In this document: piece by piece, positions 25,683-35,262 of the stretch
How positions within the stretch are numbered: position 1 is the stretch's first letter
How the letters are laid out: each line of letters starts with the position of its first letter
DNA from: Cupriavidus taiwanensis LMG 19424
GTDB taxonomy: Bacteria > Pseudomonadota > Gammaproteobacteria > Burkholderiales > Burkholderiaceae
Direction of reading: 5' to 3'
Length of the DNA: 64,000 nt
Assembly (NCBI RefSeq): GCF_000069785.1
Contig: NC_010530.1
Coordinates: forward strand, 1,234,001 to 1,298,000
The notes under the pieces: generated by a model
Database searches by the model: none
Told to the model about the DNA's origin: nothing
Seen by the model: only the letters and a program-made list of their open reading frames with translations
Position numbers and translations under genes: made by a program

Positions 25683-26350
25683 CCGCCAACCTTCGTGTGC
25701 TGCTGGTCGATGACCATCCGTTCGTACTGGACGGCGTCCGCCTGCGCCTGGAGGCCACTGGCGAAATGACCGTGATAGGCCAGGCGGCGAGCGTGGAGGA
25801 AGCCATCGTCCTGGCCGGGCGGCATGCGCCCGACCTGGTGGTCTCGGACATCCACATGCCCGATGCCAACGGCCTGCAGCTTGCCGCGCGCTTTGCCGAA
25901 CAATTTCCGTCCGTGCGCGTGATCGCGCTGTCGATGCACAAGGACCCGGAATACGTGCGGCGCGCCTTCGCCCTCGGCGTGGCGGCCTACGTCCTCAAGG
26001 AAGCGCCCGCGCACGAGCTGGTGACCGCGATCCGCACCGTCGCGGCCGGCGGCACTTACCTCAACGCCGAACTGCAGGCCTTCCTGCACACCGACGAACC
26101 GCCGCCGTCCTCACGCCGCGCGCTGACGCCGAAGGAGGCCACGGTGCTGAAGCTGCTGGCCGAGGGCCGCTCCAACAAGGAGATCGCCGAGCGGCTTGGC
26201 ACTTCGGTGCGCACCGTCGAGACCCACCGCCTGCACCTGCGCCGCAAGCTCCGGGTTGGCGGCCGTGCCGAACTGGTGAAGTACGCGGTGCACTTCTCCG
26301 ACCTGCATCCCATCGAGCTGGCCGACGCGGCGCTGGCCGCGGACTGCTGA
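25679..26350 (+). CDS. NarL/FixJ-family response regulator
   Basis: A 223-residue regulator. The receiver domain (1-125) has acidic pocket residues Asp11/Asp12, phospho-acceptor Asp57 in VVSDIHMPD, and Lys in YVLKEA. The LuxR-type helix-turn-helix (about 145-205) contains LTPKEATVLKLLAEGRSNKE and the recognition-helix sequence TSVRTVETHRLHLRRKL. It is translationally coupled to the kinase upstream, so the two form one system. The next rightward genes, an exported PLP enzyme and RidA, are natural target candidates, which is inference from position. Confidence 0.95.
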   Translation: MTANLRVLLVDDHPFVLDGVRLRLEATGEMTVIGQAASVEEAIVLAGRHAPDLVVSDIHMPDANGLQLAARFAEQFPSVRVIALSMHKDPEYVRRAFALGVAAYVLKEAPAHELVTAIRTVAAGGTYLNAELQAFLHTDEPPPSSRRALTPKEATVLKLLAEGRSNKEIAERLGTSVRTVETHRLHLRRKLRVGGRAELVKYAVHFSDLHPIELADAALAADC

Positions 26351-26574
26351 TTGCCCCGGACCCGTGCGATGTGTCCATGCCTGGTGCGGTGGCACCGGGG
26401 CAGGGCGGTGGTGCGCACCATCATTGGGGCGCGAAACACGCTCTCTGTATTACTGCGTAGGGGAAAGTCGTGCTGCTGTCGCGGCCGTTGTTTGCGTAGA
26501 CTTTTTTCGAAGAACAGGCGCCAGGCAAGCGGATCTGCCAGTGCGCCGGTCGTCGGACACAACGGGAGAGCATC

Positions 26575-28023
26575 ATGGACGAGCTGAAGCAAAAGCAGAG
26601 AGCGGCTGTCGCGACACCACCGCATGCGGAAGAACTGGCGACGTGGACGCCGAAACGGCGCGAATTCCTGCGCATGCTGGCCTACGGCGCTGGGTCGCTG
26701 GCGCTTGCGCCGCTGATCAGCGCGTGCTCCGACGACGCGTCGGCGGCTTCGTCCGACCTGCGCTCGCAGCTGGCACAGGATGAAGCCTTCTGGAACGAGG
26801 TCCAGGGCATGTTCGTGCTCAAGCCCGAGAAGGTCTACATGAACATCGGCACTGGCGGCTCGATGCCGAAGGTGGTGCTCGATGTCTTCAGCCAGGAGAA
26901 CCTGGCCAAGGCCGCCGACTCTTCCAGCGGCTATGGCAACCTTGCAGACCTGCGCGCGGCCGTGGCCAAGGGCTTCGGCGTCGACGGCGACGAAGTAGCG
27001 TTCTCCGGCAATACGTCGTCGGGCATGTGCCACGCCATCCTCGGCATCAAGTGGGAGCCGGGCGATGTGGTGGTCACTACCAACCACGAGCACGGCGGTG
27101 GCCTGACCCCGCTCAGTATCGCGGTGGACCGCTACGGCATCGAGATCTCGACCATTGCGCTGCCGGTCGGCAACAACCAGACCGCCAGCACCTATGTCCA
27201 GCTGTTCGACGAGCGCATCCGCGCGCTGAAGGGGCAGGGCAAGCGGGTACGCGCGATGATGTGGTCGTCGCCCACCTACAAGACCGGCACCATGCTGCCG
27301 ATTGCAGACCTGATGCAGGTGGTGAAGACCCATGGCCTGATCAGCATCGTCGACGGCGCCCACCTGCCTGGCATGATGGCGTACGACTACGGCGCGCTGG
27401 GCATGGACTTTATGTCCGGCGCCGGCCACAAGTGGCAGTGCGGCCCGGGTTCCACCGGCATCCTGGTGATCCGCAACAAGATGCGCCCGTCCAATCCGCT
27501 GCCGCTGCCGGAGTGGTATCCGATTCATACCAGCTCTTACGTCAGGCAGGCGCGCGGCGCCTACGACATCGCCGCCACGGTGACGTCCTGCGGCAGCCTG
27601 CACGTGCCGATGTTCCGGGCGCTGGCGCGCGCCTGCGAGATGTGGGACACCATCGGCAGGAAGAAGATCGAGACCTATGACCTGACCCTGTCCGCGTACC
27701 TGAAGGAGAAGATCGTCGAACGCTGGGGCGTCGAGTCGCTGTACTCGCCCAAGGACGATCCGAAACTGCTGTCCGCGCTGACCTGCTTCAATCCGTTCCG
27801 CAACCGCGACGATGCCATGAACCAGCAGAAGGCCACGATGTTCGTGAACCGCATGCTGAGCGACTTTGCGCCGGGCTTCGTGATCCGCTCGGTGAACTTC
27901 GAGGTCATCGGCGCGCCGGCCCAGCACTACGGCATTCGCATTTCCACGCACCTGTGGCACGACGCGAACGACATCGACCGGCTGGTGGAATCGATGTGGA
28001 CCCTGTCCGGCGCCATGGCGTAG
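26575..28023 (+). CDS. Tat-exported lipoprotein PLP enzyme, aminotransferase class V / isopenicillin-N-epimerase-like
   Basis: A 482-residue fold-type I PLP enzyme. The putative PLP lysine is Lys286 in [11 protein letters not shown]. The aspartate that pairs with the pyridine nitrogen is Asp260 in [10 protein letters not shown]. The N-terminus has a twin-arginine motif KRREFLR (Arg28-Arg29), then a hydrophobic stretch and a lipobox LISAC with Cys51. It should therefore be folded with PLP in the cytoplasm, exported by Tat and lipid-anchored. Class V relatives include epimerases, desulfurases and lyases, and which reaction applies is unclear. The RidA gene follows 34 bp later. Confidence 0.88.
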   Translation: MDELKQKQRAAVATPPHAEELATWTPKRREFLRMLAYGAGSLALAPLISACSDDASAASSDLRSQLAQDEAFWNEVQGMFVLKPEKVYMNIGTGGSMPKVVLDVFSQENLAKAADSSSGYGNLADLRAAVAKGFGVDGDEVAFSGNTSSGMCHAILGIKWEPGDVVVTTNHEHGGGLTPLSIAVDRYGIEISTIALPVGNNQTASTYVQLFDERIRALKGQGKRVRAMMWSSPTYKTGTMLPIADLMQVVKTHGLISIVDGAHLPGMMAYDYGALGMDFMSGAGHKWQCGPGSTGILVIRNKMRPSNPLPLPEWYPIHTSSYVRQARGAYDIAATVTSCGSLHVPMFRALARACEMWDTIGRKKIETYDLTLSAYLKEKIVERWGVESLYSPKDDPKLLSALTCFNPFRNRDDAMNQQKATMFVNRMLSDFAPGFVIRSVNFEVIGAPAQHYGIRISTHLWHDANDIDRLVESMWTLSGAMA

Positions 28024-28057
28024 CCGGTCCCGCTTCACCACGACAAGAGTCAAGACC

Positions 28058-28519
28058 ATGAAACGATCTGTCCCCCTGATTGCCGCGGCCCTTTGCGGCC
28101 TGGCCTCGCTGTCGGCCTGCGCCCAGCACGGCGGCACGCTGCGCGCCGTCGCATCGGCCGACGCCCCCAAGGCCATCGGCCCATACTCCCAGGCCATCCG
28201 CGCCGGCAACGTGCTGTATCTTGCCGGCCAGATCCCGATCCACCCCAAGACCGGCGAATTGCTCAAGGACGCCCCCATCGAGGCCCAGACCCGGCTGGTG
28301 CTGGACAACCTGAAGGCGGTGCTCGCGGCCGACGGCATGACGATGGCGGACGTGGTTTCCACCACGGTCTACATGAAGGACCTGAACGACTTCGCCAAGA
28401 TGAACGAGGTCTACGGGACCTACTTCACCGGCGTTGCGCCAGCACGGGCGACGGTCCAGGTCGCGCGCCTGCCGCGCGACGTTGCCGTGGAGATCGGGGC
28501 GATCGCGGTCAAGCCCTGA
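28058..28519 (+). CDS. RidA-family protein with lipoprotein signal
   Basis: A 153-residue protein. A signal peptide (2-20) and lipobox LSAC with Cys21 are followed by a full RidA/YjgF domain. The residues that mark the active deaminase subfamily are kept: Arg130 in [15 protein letters not shown] (equivalent to Arg105 of E. coli RidA) and Glu145 (equivalent to Glu120), with GPYSQAI at the N-terminal side. RidA hydrolyses reactive enamine/imine intermediates released by PLP enzymes. Most are cytoplasmic; this one is predicted to be an envelope lipoprotein. It lies directly behind an exported PLP enzyme, so the pair likely works together. Confidence 0.88.
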   Translation: MKRSVPLIAAALCGLASLSACAQHGGTLRAVASADAPKAIGPYSQAIRAGNVLYLAGQIPIHPKTGELLKDAPIEAQTRLVLDNLKAVLAADGMTMADVVSTTVYMKDLNDFAKMNEVYGTYFTGVAPARATVQVARLPRDVAVEIGAIAVKP

Positions 28520-28541
28520 GGGGGTTGGGGAAGGACGACGG

Positions 28542-28572
28542 CAGCGGGGTACGGTTTGGGCCGGCCCCGCTG
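28542..28572 (+). terminator. GC-rich hairpin after the RidA gene
   Basis: A perfect 8-bp inverted repeat CAGCGGGG (28542-28549) / CCCCGCTG (28565-28572) has a 15-nt loop and lies 23 bp after the RidA stop. It has no long U tract, so intrinsic termination is uncertain. Position between the RidA and tcu units supports a transcript boundary. Confidence 0.35.
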
Positions 28573-28683
28573 TTGGCGTTTGGGCGCCCCAACCCTTCAC
28601 AAAAACTGAACACGCCTTAATCGCCATCATCTTTCGTCTCCACCGGGCCTTGCTTACAGTCGGGCCCACAAGGAGATTCCCCC

Positions 28684-30114
28684 ATGAAAGATGTGCTGGT
28701 GATCGGCGGCGGCAATGCCGCGCTGTGCGCCGCGTTGATGGCGCGCGAGGCGGGTGCGTCGGTGCTGCTGCTGGAGGGTTCGCCGCGCCAATGGCGCGGG
28801 GGCAATTCGCAGCACACCCGCAACTTGCGCTGCATGCATGAGGCGCCGCAGGATGTGCTGGTCGATGCCTACCCCGAAGAGGAATACTGGCAGGACCTGC
28901 TGAAGGTCACCGGTGGCGTCACCAACGAGCATCTGGCGCGCATGACGATCCGCGCGTCGTCGCGCTGCCGGGGATGGATGCGCCGGCACGGCGTGCATTT
29001 CCAGCCGCCGCTGTCGGGCGCGCTGCATGTGGCGCGCACCAATGCCTTCTTCATGGGCGGCGGCAAGGCGCTGGTCAATGCCTATTTCCGCAGTGCCGAG
29101 GCGCTTGGCGCCGAGATCCGCTACGACACGCCGGTGGTTGCCATCGAGCGCGATGGCGACCGCTTCGTCGCGGCCGTGACCGCGTCCTGCGAACGGATCG
29201 AGGCCAGGACCTGCGTGCTGGCCGCCGGCGGTTTCGAGTCGAACCGGGACTGGCTGCGCGAAGCCTGGGGCCAGAACGAACGCGGCGAGTGGCCGTCGGA
29301 CAACTTCCTGATCCGGGGCACGCGTTTCAACCAGGGCGTGCTGCTGCGCCATATGATCGACGCAGGCGCCGATGCGATCGGCGATCCCACCCAGGCCCAT
29401 ATGGTGGCGATCGACGCCCGCGCGCCGCTCTATGACGGCGGCATCTGCACGCGGATCGACTGTGTCTCGCTCGGCGTGGTCGTCAATCGCGACGGCGAAC
29501 GCTTCTACGACGAGGGCGAGGACTTCTGGCCCAAGCGATATGCCATCTGGGGGCGGCTGGTCGCGCAGCAACCGGGCCAGATCGGTTTCTCGATCATCGA
29601 TCAGAAGGCCATCGGCCGCTTCATGCCGCCCGTGTTTCCGGGCACGCGTGCCGATACGCTCGACGAACTGGCGCGCAAGCTCGGCGTGCCCGAAACCACC
29701 TTCGTGCGCACCGTGCAGGAATTCAACGCCGCGTGCCGGCCTGGCACCTTCGACCACACGGTGCTGGACGACTGCGCCACCGCTGGCATTGCGCCGCCCA
29801 AGACGCACTGGGCACGGCCGCTCGACACGCCGCCCTACATCGGCTACGCGCTGCGCCCCGGCGTGACCTTCACTTACCTGGGCCTCAAGGTCAACGAGCG
29901 GGCGCAGGTCCACTTCGGCGGCAGGCCCAGCCCGAACCTGTTCGTCGCCGGCGAGATGATGGCCGGCAACGTGCTGGGCAAGGGCTATACCGCCGGCGTC
30001 GGCATGGCGATCGGCACGGCGTTCGGCCGCATCGCCGGCGCGGGTGCCGCCCGTGCCTGCGGCTTCCAACATCCCGATTTCGACATGGAGCAGTCCAATG
30101 CCATCGCTAGCTGA
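28684..30114 (+). CDS. tcuA: TcuA, FAD-dependent tricarballylate dehydrogenase
   Basis: A 476-residue flavoprotein. The N-terminal dinucleotide motif is [19 protein letters not shown]. The QHTRNLRC and [20 protein letters not shown] regions are typical of TcuA, and the C-terminal FAD segment is [16 protein letters not shown]. TcuA oxidises tricarballylate to cis-aconitate, sending electrons to TcuB. AAGGAG lies 9 bp before the ATG. It overlaps tcuB by 17 bp. Fumarate-reductase/succinate-dehydrogenase flavoproteins are relatives, but the tcuB and Bug neighbours and the length favour TcuA. Confidence 0.9.
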   Translation: MKDVLVIGGGNAALCAALMAREAGASVLLLEGSPRQWRGGNSQHTRNLRCMHEAPQDVLVDAYPEEEYWQDLLKVTGGVTNEHLARMTIRASSRCRGWMRRHGVHFQPPLSGALHVARTNAFFMGGGKALVNAYFRSAEALGAEIRYDTPVVAIERDGDRFVAAVTASCERIEARTCVLAAGGFESNRDWLREAWGQNERGEWPSDNFLIRGTRFNQGVLLRHMIDAGADAIGDPTQAHMVAIDARAPLYDGGICTRIDCVSLGVVVNRDGERFYDEGEDFWPKRYAIWGRLVAQQPGQIGFSIIDQKAIGRFMPPVFPGTRADTLDELARKLGVPETTFVRTVQEFNAACRPGTFDHTVLDDCATAGIAPPKTHWARPLDTPPYIGYALRPGVTFTYLGLKVNERAQVHFGGRPSPNLFVAGEMMAGNVLGKGYTAGVGMAIGTAFGRIAGAGAARACGFQHPDFDMEQSNAIAS

Positions 30115-31309
30115 GCTGGTCGATCAGGCTCGTGCCGACGCGCAAGGCGTGGGCGGGGCGGAGCGACGCGTGATTCCGATCCATCCGGTCTTGCCACTGA
30201 CGGCTGCCGAAGGGGAAGTCGCGCGCATCCTGCAGATCTGCAATGCCTGCCGCTATTGCGAAGGCTTCTGCGCGGTGTTCCCCGCCATGACGCGGCGGCT
30301 CGAGTTTGGCCGCGCCGACGTGCACTACATGGCCAACCTGTGCCACAACTGCGGGGCGTGCCTGCATGCCTGCCAGTACGCGCCGCCGCACGAGTTCGCC
30401 GTCAACGTCCCGGTGGCGATGGCCGAGGTCCGTGGCCAGACCTACCAGGACTATGCCTGGCCGCCGGCGCTCGGCGCGCTGTACCGGCGCAACGGCCTTG
30501 CCATGTCGCTGGCCCTGGCGCTCGGCCTGAGCTTGTTCCTGCTGCTGGCCGTGGCACTCAACGGTACGTTGTGGGGCGGCCCGGCCAGGGGTAATTTCTA
30601 CGCGCTGTTCCCGCATCACCTGCTGGTGTCGATGTTTGCGCCGGTATTCGGGTTCGTCGTGCTGGCGCTGGCAATGGGCGTGCGCCGGTTCTGGCGTGAA
30701 GTCACCCCGGCGACCAGCGGCGAGCCAGTGAGCGCGCCGGCGGCGGCGGAAGCCGGGGCCGCGGTGCTGCGGCTGAAATACCTCGACGGCGGCCACGGTG
30801 CCGGCTGCAACAACGCCGACGACGCCTTCACGCTGTCGCGCCGGCGTTTCCATCACCTGACGTTCTACGGATTCCTGCTGTGCTTTGCCGCAACCGCCGT
30901 GGCGACGATCTATCACTATGCCTTCGGCTGGCACGCGCCATACGAACTGCCGAGCCTGCCCAAGGTGCTCGGTGCGCTCGGCGGCGTCAGCCTCGCGATT
31001 GGCACCGCGGGCCTGGGGTGGCTCAACCTGCAACGCCATCGCTTGCATCTGGCTCATGGCCAGCGGCAGATGGACCTGGGCTTCATCGCCTTGCTGTTCC
31101 TGACCGCCACCAGCGGCCTGGCATTGTGGCTGGGGCGCGGCACGCCGGCGCTGGCCATCCTCCTGTGCCTGCACCTGGGTGCCGTGATGGCGCTGTTCGC
31201 CACCATGCCCTACGGGAAATTTGCACACGGCGTGTTTCGCAGTGCCGCGCTGCTGCGCCATGCGGTGGAGAAACGCCGCCCGAACCCGATCGGGCTCGGC
31301 GCGGAGTGA
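30098..31309 (+). CDS. tcuB: TcuB, iron-sulfur/heme membrane electron carrier
   Basis: A 403-residue protein. The N-terminal part has two 4Fe-4S type motifs: [11 protein letters not shown] at about 47-57 and [11 protein letters not shown] at about 82-92, both C-x2-C-x2-C-x3-C. A membrane part with about five or six helices follows ([68 protein letters not shown]) with histidines placed for heme. TcuB re-oxidises TcuA and passes electrons to quinones. The ATG at 30098 lies inside the end of tcuA. A longer frame exists upstream but is wholly within tcuA. Confidence 0.9.
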   Translation: MPSLAELVDQARADAQGVGGAERRVIPIHPVLPLTAAEGEVARILQICNACRYCEGFCAVFPAMTRRLEFGRADVHYMANLCHNCGACLHACQYAPPHEFAVNVPVAMAEVRGQTYQDYAWPPALGALYRRNGLAMSLALALGLSLFLLLAVALNGTLWGGPARGNFYALFPHHLLVSMFAPVFGFVVLALAMGVRRFWREVTPATSGEPVSAPAAAEAGAAVLRLKYLDGGHGAGCNNADDAFTLSRRRFHHLTFYGFLLCFAATAVATIYHYAFGWHAPYELPSLPKVLGALGGVSLAIGTAGLGWLNLQRHRLHLAHGQRQMDLGFIALLFLTATSGLALWLGRGTPALAILLCLHLGAVMALFATMPYGKFAHGVFRSAALLRHAVEKRRPNPIGLGAE

Positions 31310-31337
31310 CCGGCCGCCCGCCGGCCGATCCCCACAG

Positions 31338-31366
31338 CTTTCCAGAACGACCCTTTCCAGAACGAC
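31338..31366. repeat. Tandem direct repeat CTTTCCAGAACGAC
   Basis: A 14-bp sequence occurs at 31338-31351 and again at 31353-31366, a 15-bp period, in the 75-bp gap between tcuB and the Bug gene. It is just upstream of the Bug ribosome site. It could be a regulator site or a small slipped duplication. No function is evident. Confidence 0.6.
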
Positions 31367-31384
31367 AATACGGAGACCGATTCG

Positions 31385-32365
31385 ATGGACCGTCGACTGA
31401 TCCTGCGCGCCACCTTGCTTGCCGCGCTTTGTTTTCCCCTTGCATCGGGCGTTGCGCAAGCGCAGCCCATCGCCGGCGGCAAGCCGGTCACGCTGGTGGT
31501 CGGCTTTGCCGCTGGCGGCGCGGCCGATGCCGCCGCGCGGCTGATCGCGAAGAAGCTGGCCGACAATCTCGGCCAGCCGGTAGTCGTCGACAACCGCGGC
31601 GGTGCCGGCGGCAATATCGCCCACCAGCTGGTGGCGCGCGGCCCGGCAGACGGCAGCATGCTGCTGTTCGGCTCGATCGGGCCGCTGACCATCGCGCCAC
31701 ACCTGATGACGTTGCCTTACGATCCGTTCAGGGACCTGGCCCCGGTATCGGGCGGCGTGAACTTTCCCAATATGCTGGTGGTGCACAAGGGCGCCGGCGT
31801 GAAGACCCTGGCCGAACTGGTTGCGCTGGCGAAGAAGAAGCCCGGGGCCGTGGACTACGCGTCCACCGGCGCAGGCTCCGCGTCCCATCTTGCCGGCGAA
31901 CTGTTCAACCAGCGTGCCGGCATCGAGATGGTCCATATCCCGTACAAGGGCGGTGCGCCGGCGCTGCAGGATCTGCTCGGCCAGCGCGTGACCTCGTACT
32001 TCGCGGCGCCGCCGACGGCGATGCCGCAGGTGGAGGCCGGCAAGCTGGTGCCGCTGGCCACTACCGGCCCGGTGCGGCCGGCGTACCTGCCCAACGTGCC
32101 CACCGTGGCGGAATCCGGCTATCCGGGGTTCGAGGCGCTGAACTGGTATGCCTTCGTGGCCCCGGGCAAGACGCCGGCACCCATCCTCGATCGCTGGAAC
32201 CAGGAGATCGTCAAGGTGCTCAACGATCCCGCGGTGAAAGACGCCCTGAACAAGCATGGCCTGACGCCCCAGCCGACCACGCGTCCGGAACTGCTCGCGT
32301 TCATGAAGAAGGAGAGCGCAAAGTGGAGCGCGATCGTCCGGGAGCGGAAGATCACGGTCGATTGA
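31385..32365 (+). CDS. Bug/TctC-family periplasmic binding protein
   Basis: A 326-residue protein with a signal peptide ending near VAQA-Q (about residue 27). Bug hallmarks are KPVTLVVGFAAGGAADAAARLIAKKL, VVVDNRGGAGGNIAHQLVARG and the C-terminal KWSAIVRERKITVD. It lies 75 bp after tcuB on the same strand and probably supplies or senses the tricarboxylate oxidised by TcuAB. In Salmonella the role of carrier is played by TcuC; no TcuC-type permease is seen here. It may therefore work with a transporter encoded elsewhere. Confidence 0.9.
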   Translation: MDRRLILRATLLAALCFPLASGVAQAQPIAGGKPVTLVVGFAAGGAADAAARLIAKKLADNLGQPVVVDNRGGAGGNIAHQLVARGPADGSMLLFGSIGPLTIAPHLMTLPYDPFRDLAPVSGGVNFPNMLVVHKGAGVKTLAELVALAKKKPGAVDYASTGAGSASHLAGELFNQRAGIEMVHIPYKGGAPALQDLLGQRVTSYFAAPPTAMPQVEAGKLVPLATTGPVRPAYLPNVPTVAESGYPGFEALNWYAFVAPGKTPAPILDRWNQEIVKVLNDPAVKDALNKHGLTPQPTTRPELLAFMKKESAKWSAIVRERKITVD

Positions 32366-32452
32366 GGCCTGGCGCTCGAAGCATTGCGCCGCACGTGTGC
32401 AACGTGGCGGCGAATCGCGGCGTTCAGGCGGGCCGCGGCAGGCGTCCCGCTT

Positions 32453-33379
32453 TCAATCCTTGTGCGGCGTCGCGCCGAACCACGCGCCGTCCCGCACCAG
32501 GCGGCGCGCGGTATCGGCCAGCACGACCCGCGCCGCCAGTGCCGCGGGCGACAGTTCATCGTCGGAAAGGCTGGCCAGCAGATTGTGCCGTCCCACCTGG
32601 GCATCGGCGACCAGCGAGCGCACCAGGGTCGGATCATTGAGGCGCGCGGTGGCCGCGCCTGGCTGGATGGTGGCGCCAAAGCCCGCGCGCACCGCATCCA
32701 TCAGCATCGACAGCCCGTCGATCTCCGCCACCACGTTCGGCGTCACGCGCACGCGCGCAAAGGCCGCATCGAGCAGGGCGCGCAGGCCATGGGTGGCGCT
32801 TGGCAGGATCAGCGGCAACTCGCCCAGCTGGACAAGACGGGCACGCTGGCTGGCCGGCAGTCCCGGCAAGCCTGCCGCGCCAAGGACATAAAGCTTTTCG
32901 TCGAGCAGCGGGGTCACGCTCCAGCGGCGCGCGGTCTCGGTGCGGAACACGATGGCCAGGTCCAGCCGGCGCGCATTGAGCATCTCGCTCAGGTGCCCGG
33001 ACAGCGCCTCGACCACGTGGACCCGCACGTCGGGATAGCGTGTCGCCATGGCGCGCAGCAGGGGCACGCCCAGCACCGCGGCGGTCGTAGAAGCCAGGCC
33101 GATGCTGACATGGCCGGACAGCCGTGCCTGCTGCGCGGCGCGTACCGCATCGTCGGCGTGGCGCAGCGTCAGCTGCGCCTGCCGAAGGAAGGCAAGTCCG
33201 GCATCGGTGGGCACCACGCCCGTGGACTGGCGCTGCAGCAGGCGCGTGGACAGTTCGCGCTCGAGCCTGCTGATCTGCTGGCTGAGCGCGGAGGTCGCAA
33301 GTCCCAGTTCGAGCGCTGCCTTGCCGAAGCTGCCGAGTTCGCAGACCTTGGTGAAGTAGCGGAGTTGACGCAGTTCCAT
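32453..33379 (-). CDS. LysR-family regulator next to tcu genes
   Basis: A 308-residue LysR protein starting MELRQLRYFTKVCELGSFGKA. The helix-turn-helix is at about 15-60 and the effector domain from about 90. It converges on the Bug gene of the tcu unit. In Salmonella the tcu operon has a dedicated LysR activator (TcuR), and this protein may serve the same role, although it is convergent rather than divergent. The N-terminal residues also resemble the Nac/Cbl-type group, so the effector cannot be fixed. Confidence 0.85.
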   Translation of the reverse strand: MELRQLRYFTKVCELGSFGKAALELGLATSALSQQISRLERELSTRLLQRQSTGVVPTDAGLAFLRQAQLTLRHADDAVRAAQQARLSGHVSIGLASTTAAVLGVPLLRAMATRYPDVRVHVVEALSGHLSEMLNARRLDLAIVFRTETARRWSVTPLLDEKLYVLGAAGLPGLPASQRARLVQLGELPLILPSATHGLRALLDAAFARVRVTPNVVAEIDGLSMLMDAVRAGFGATIQPGAATARLNDPTLVRSLVADAQVGRHNLLASLSDDELSPAALAARVVLADTARRLVRDGAWFGATPHKD

Positions 33380-33546
33380 GGAAGGTTCGATGGCATCGCC
33401 TGACGCGATCGCCGCGGCGATGGACGGATTGGCTGGCCGTCGTTCAGCATGCCGCGCAATGGTAGCACCTGGCAGGACGGCTGCGCGGATGGAACCGGGG
33501 AGGGGCGGACGGAACTGTCCGGAGAAATTTTGACGTGGAGGGTCTG

Positions 33547-33567
33547 CCCGCCCGGGATCCGGGCGGG
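33547..33567. terminator. Strong 9-bp hairpin
   Basis: A perfect stem CCCGCCCGG (33547-33555) / CCGGGCGGG (33559-33567) has a 3-nt loop. The downstream sequence on either strand is only moderately T-rich. On the minus strand it lies 10 bp after the stop of a short frame (33578-33778) that follows the DUF3422 gene. It is therefore well placed as the end of that transcript. Confidence 0.5.
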
Positions 33568-33577
33568 TGTTCTTGCC

Positions 33578-33778
33578 TTAGTTGTAGCCGAGCACCGCGA
33601 TTGTCGCGACGTCCGGGCGGTCGTTGGAGTTGTCTGTCAGCACTTCCGTGGGGGTCCTGGGCTTGCCCGCGCGATTGGGGCCGGGTTGCGGCGCTTGCCG
33701 GACAGCGCCAGGCAACGATACAGGCGAGGGGGCAACGGTGGTGATGGCGTGCATAAGCGTGTCTCGATGGAATGTCAT
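33578..33778 (-). CDS. Possible small protein downstream of the DUF3422 gene
   Basis: A 66-codon frame (58 codons if the second Met at 33754 is used). It starts 18 bp after the DUF3422 stop on the same strand and ends 10 bp before a strong hairpin. The peptide is Pro/Arg/Asn-rich, with PSPVSLPG in the first half and DRPDVATIAVLGYN at the end; no domain, signal peptide or membrane segment. No good ribosome site was seen. Operon position and the hairpin are the only support, and it may be chance coding. Confidence 0.3.
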   Translation of the reverse strand: MTFHRDTLMHAITTVAPSPVSLPGAVRQAPQPGPNRAGKPRTPTEVLTDNSNDRPDVATIAVLGYN

Positions 33779-33796
33779 TCAGGTGTCTCGGACGCT

Positions 33797-35110
33797 TCAG
33801 GAATGGCCTGCCGGGACCGGGCCATCTTGGGGTGTCCGGGTCCGGCTGCGCTTGATGACGCCGAACACGATCAGCACCACCGGAAGTATCAGCAGGCCTT
33901 CGGCCAGTTCAGGGTCCACCGGTAGCCGGACGACATGCAATGCCTTCAATCCCGCTGCCGCGATGGACAGAACGTAATAGGAGATCGCCGCCACGGAAAG
34001 CCCCTCGACGGCGTGCTGCAGATGCAACTGGTTGCGCGCGGTACGTTCCAGTCCGGCCAGCAGCCTGGTGACGTCCCGCTCCTGGGCCAGGTTGACGCGG
34101 GTGCGGAGCAGGTCCACCGCGCGCGCAACCCGCGCCGCGATCTGTTCGTGGCGCGACCAGACGCTGCGGCACGTCTCCATGGCGGGGCCAAAACGCCGCT
34201 CCATGAACTCGGCGATGGTCGGCATGCCTTCGATGCGCTGCTCGCGCAACTCCTGGATGCGGGCCAGCACGATGCGCTCATAGGCGCGCGACGCGCTGAA
34301 GCGCCCGCTGTGCCCGGACAGCGATTCCACGCGCACGGCCAGTTCGGTAAGCCTGTCGAGCAGTCCGGCATCGTCTTCGCCGGCGCGACGTGCGTCCATG
34401 GCCCGCATCAGCTCCTGCAGCGATGCGTGGATGTCGTCGAGCTCGCGCCCCAGCTTGCGTGCGACCGGCAACGCCAGCAACGCCATCATCCGGTACGTCT
34501 CGATCTCGTAGAGCCGTTGCAGCAGCCTGCCGCCCTGTTCCTCGCGGAAGTCTTCGTCGATCGCCAGGATGCGCATATAGCCGTCGGCCCGCACGTTCCA
34601 GTCGCAGTAGACCTTGCCGCCGCCCAGGACATCGCTGCCGACCAGAACCGGCCCGTCGAGCCAATCGCGCAGGTTGCCGCTCACGGCCGCCGCCGCCTGG
34701 CCAGACAGCAGCTCCATCCGGACCGCATGGAAGCGCTTGCCGGCCAGCAGCGCCAGCCAGTCTGCGGGAACGCCGTGGATGGCAAGGTCGTTGAAGTAGT
34801 CGGTGTCGTCGCGCGGACTGACGAACGTGAACGTGGAGAACTCGGTGTGGCGCTCCCATTTCAGATGCCAGCCGAACGCAGATTGCACGGCGTAGTGCGT
34901 GACGCCGTCCGCCGGCAGCGCCATGCCGGTCTGTTCACACAGTGTGCGCACCAGAGACTCGTGGATCGCAGGATCCTCGTCCGAGTAGATGGCGTAGTGC
35001 GTCAGGGACACGCTGCCGCTGAGCCGGAGAAAGGGGCGGGCATGCAATTCCGCGACGAGGGAAGCGCGTAGCGGGTGGTCGACGAGTAGCGAAGCGGCTG
35101 GGTTGTCCAT
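33797..35110 (-). CDS. DUF3422 family membrane protein
   Basis: A 437-residue protein. A soluble N-terminal part (1-350) has the family-type HPLRASLVAELHARPF start and an Arg/Glu-rich helical middle (about 230-350, likely coiled coil). Two C-terminal transmembrane helices follow (SVAAISYYVLSIAAAGL near 370 and GLLILPVVLIVFGVI near 410). This matches DUF3422, proteins widespread in proteobacteria with no known function. It is divergent from the LysR gene at 35263 with a 150-bp AT-richer spacer. Confidence 0.82.
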   Translation of the reverse strand: MDNPAASLLVDHPLRASLVAELHARPFLRLSGSVSLTHYAIYSDEDPAIHESLVRTLCEQTGMALPADGVTHYAVQSAFGWHLKWERHTEFSTFTFVSPRDDTDYFNDLAIHGVPADWLALLAGKRFHAVRMELLSGQAAAAVSGNLRDWLDGPVLVGSDVLGGGKVYCDWNVRADGYMRILAIDEDFREEQGGRLLQRLYEIETYRMMALLALPVARKLGRELDDIHASLQELMRAMDARRAGEDDAGLLDRLTELAVRVESLSGHSGRFSASRAYERIVLARIQELREQRIEGMPTIAEFMERRFGPAMETCRSVWSRHEQIAARVARAVDLLRTRVNLAQERDVTRLLAGLERTARNQLHLQHAVEGLSVAAISYYVLSIAAAGLKALHVVRLPVDPELAEGLLILPVVLIVFGVIKRSRTRTPQDGPVPAGHS

Positions 35111-35262
35111 GCTGGCAGGGCGGATGCCGGAAGCGCACGGTCAGGCGCGGCGCCGGTTTGCTGTCCACGTGCGTTCTGTCGGGTGTTGCAAAAATATCGC
35201 ATGCCGTTTCCCAGAAGGAAAACGCATAATATTGATCGTTGCGTTCAGTTTTTCTGATAGCT

